Under the pieces are notes generated by a model. It was not told the origin of the DNA. It did not search any database and saw only the letters and a list, made by a program, of their open reading frames with translations. Of a stretch of DNA of 64,000 nucleotides, positions 63,701-64,000 are shown piece after piece (within the stretch, counting starts at the first letter, position 1; every line of letters starts with the position of its first letter). Source of the DNA: Luidia sarsii. Its lineage: Eukaryota > Echinodermata > Asteroidea > Paxillosida > Luidiidae. The stretch is taken from the NCBI GenBank assembly GCA_949987565.1, contig OX465104.1:24887757-24951756 (forward strand), read 5' to 3'. Made by a program: the position numbers and the translations under genes.

Positions 63701-64000
63701 TGCATCCCTTTCCCCCAAACTTGCATCCCTTTCCCCCAAACTTGCATCCCTTTCCCCCAAGCTTGCATCCCTTTCCCCCAAACTTGCATCACTTTCCCCC
63801 AAACTTGCATCCCTTTCCACCAAACTTGCATCCCTTTCCACCAAACTTGCATCCCTTTCCCCCCAAACTTGCATCACTTTCCCCCAAGCTTGCATCCCTT
63901 TCCCCCAAACTCACATCCCTTTCCCCCAAGCTTGCATCCCTTCCACCAAACTTGCATCCCTTTCCCCCAAACTTGCATCCCTTTCCCCCAAACTTGCATC
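60779..64000. repeat. Satellite D, 21-bp tandem array (about 150 copies)
   Basis: Head-to-tail copies of a 21-bp unit containing catccctttcccccaaac followed by ttg. Common variants are ctcacatccc for cttgcatccc, catcacttt, cctttgcccc and ctcatcgtccc (22 bp). The first units (60,779-61,020) are irregular; the centre is highly regular. The array runs off the right edge. The minus strand is G-rich, with runs of five and three G in each unit. Long minus-strand frames with heptad words (MQVWGKG, ERDASLG, CKFGGKG) are open in all three frames because the unit has no stop and its length is divisible by three; they are not evidence of a gene. Confidence 0.96.
61595..62440. repeat. 106-bp HOR clusters in satellite D
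   Basis: The rare variant ctcatcgtccc marks units at 61,701, 61,807 and 61,913, then at 62,207, 62,313 and 62,419. Within each cluster the spacing is exactly 106 bp, that is four 21-bp units plus one 22-bp unit. Each rare unit is followed by aaacttgcatccctttgcccc or a close form, so the five-unit block was copied as a whole. Confidence 0.9.

Noticed and set aside
61004..63895. Heptad-repeat frames on the minus strand of satellite D (up to 415 residues) as a coiled-coil or silk-like protein
   Set aside because: All three minus frames are open, which is expected from a 21-bp unit without stops. No flanking non-repeat coding sequence is seen.
60779..64000. Telomeric or subtelomeric simple repeat
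   Set aside because: The 21-bp unit is unlike TTAGGG-type repeats, and the array is preceded by ordinary DNA with no telomere motif.

Overview
The window is eukaryotic nuclear DNA made almost entirely of four unrelated tandem satellites. I see no intact protein-coding gene. Three features point to an animal: a decayed thrombospondin type 1 (TSP1) exon with GT/AG splice signals, the 3' end of an animal-type non-LTR retrotransposon, and a non-autonomous DNA element with inverted-repeat ends. A marine invertebrate is my best guess; the sequence does not fix a species.

Layout. 1-45,484 is satellite A (56-bp monomer, about 810 copies). It is arranged in higher-order repeats (HORs) whose length changes along the array: about 4.6-4.8 kb in the left third, about 4.4-4.8 kb (with 2.0-2.6 kb sub-blocks) near 22-31 kb, and 1.39-1.62 kb near 32.8-42.2 kb. 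Diverged stretches lie at 18-21.7 kb and at the right edge. Satellite B (88-bp monomer) occupies 45,485-50,172, 50,513-51,196 and 54,563-58,488. Satellite C (42-bp monomer) interrupts B twice, with about 8 copies at 50,173-50,512 and about 80 at 51,197-54,562. The two C arrays have matching junctions, so a B-C-B cassette was duplicated and one copy expanded about tenfold. In the first copy only, a 426-bp non-LTR retrotransposon tail is inserted at 50,570-50,995; the second copy, at 54,630/54,631, preserves the empty site.

58,489-60,778 is the only mostly single-copy DNA. It holds the minus-strand TSP1 pseudo-exon (58,739-58,927), a perfect 12-bp stem hairpin, and a 500-bp inverted-repeat element (59,817-60,316). 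From about 60,779 to the window end is satellite D, a 21-bp monomer that is G-rich on the minus strand, with a local 106-bp HOR.

Many long reading frames exist in A, C and D, but they follow from the repeat periods. C (42) and D (21) are multiples of three and lack stops; A (56) cycles through all frames. I do not annotate them as genes. The strongest observations are the retrotransposon insertion with a paralogous empty site and no target duplication, the duplicated and unequally expanded C cassette, the decayed TSP1 exon with both splice sites kept, and the concentration of A, B and C monomer variants at CpG positions, which suggests these arrays have been methylated in the germline.
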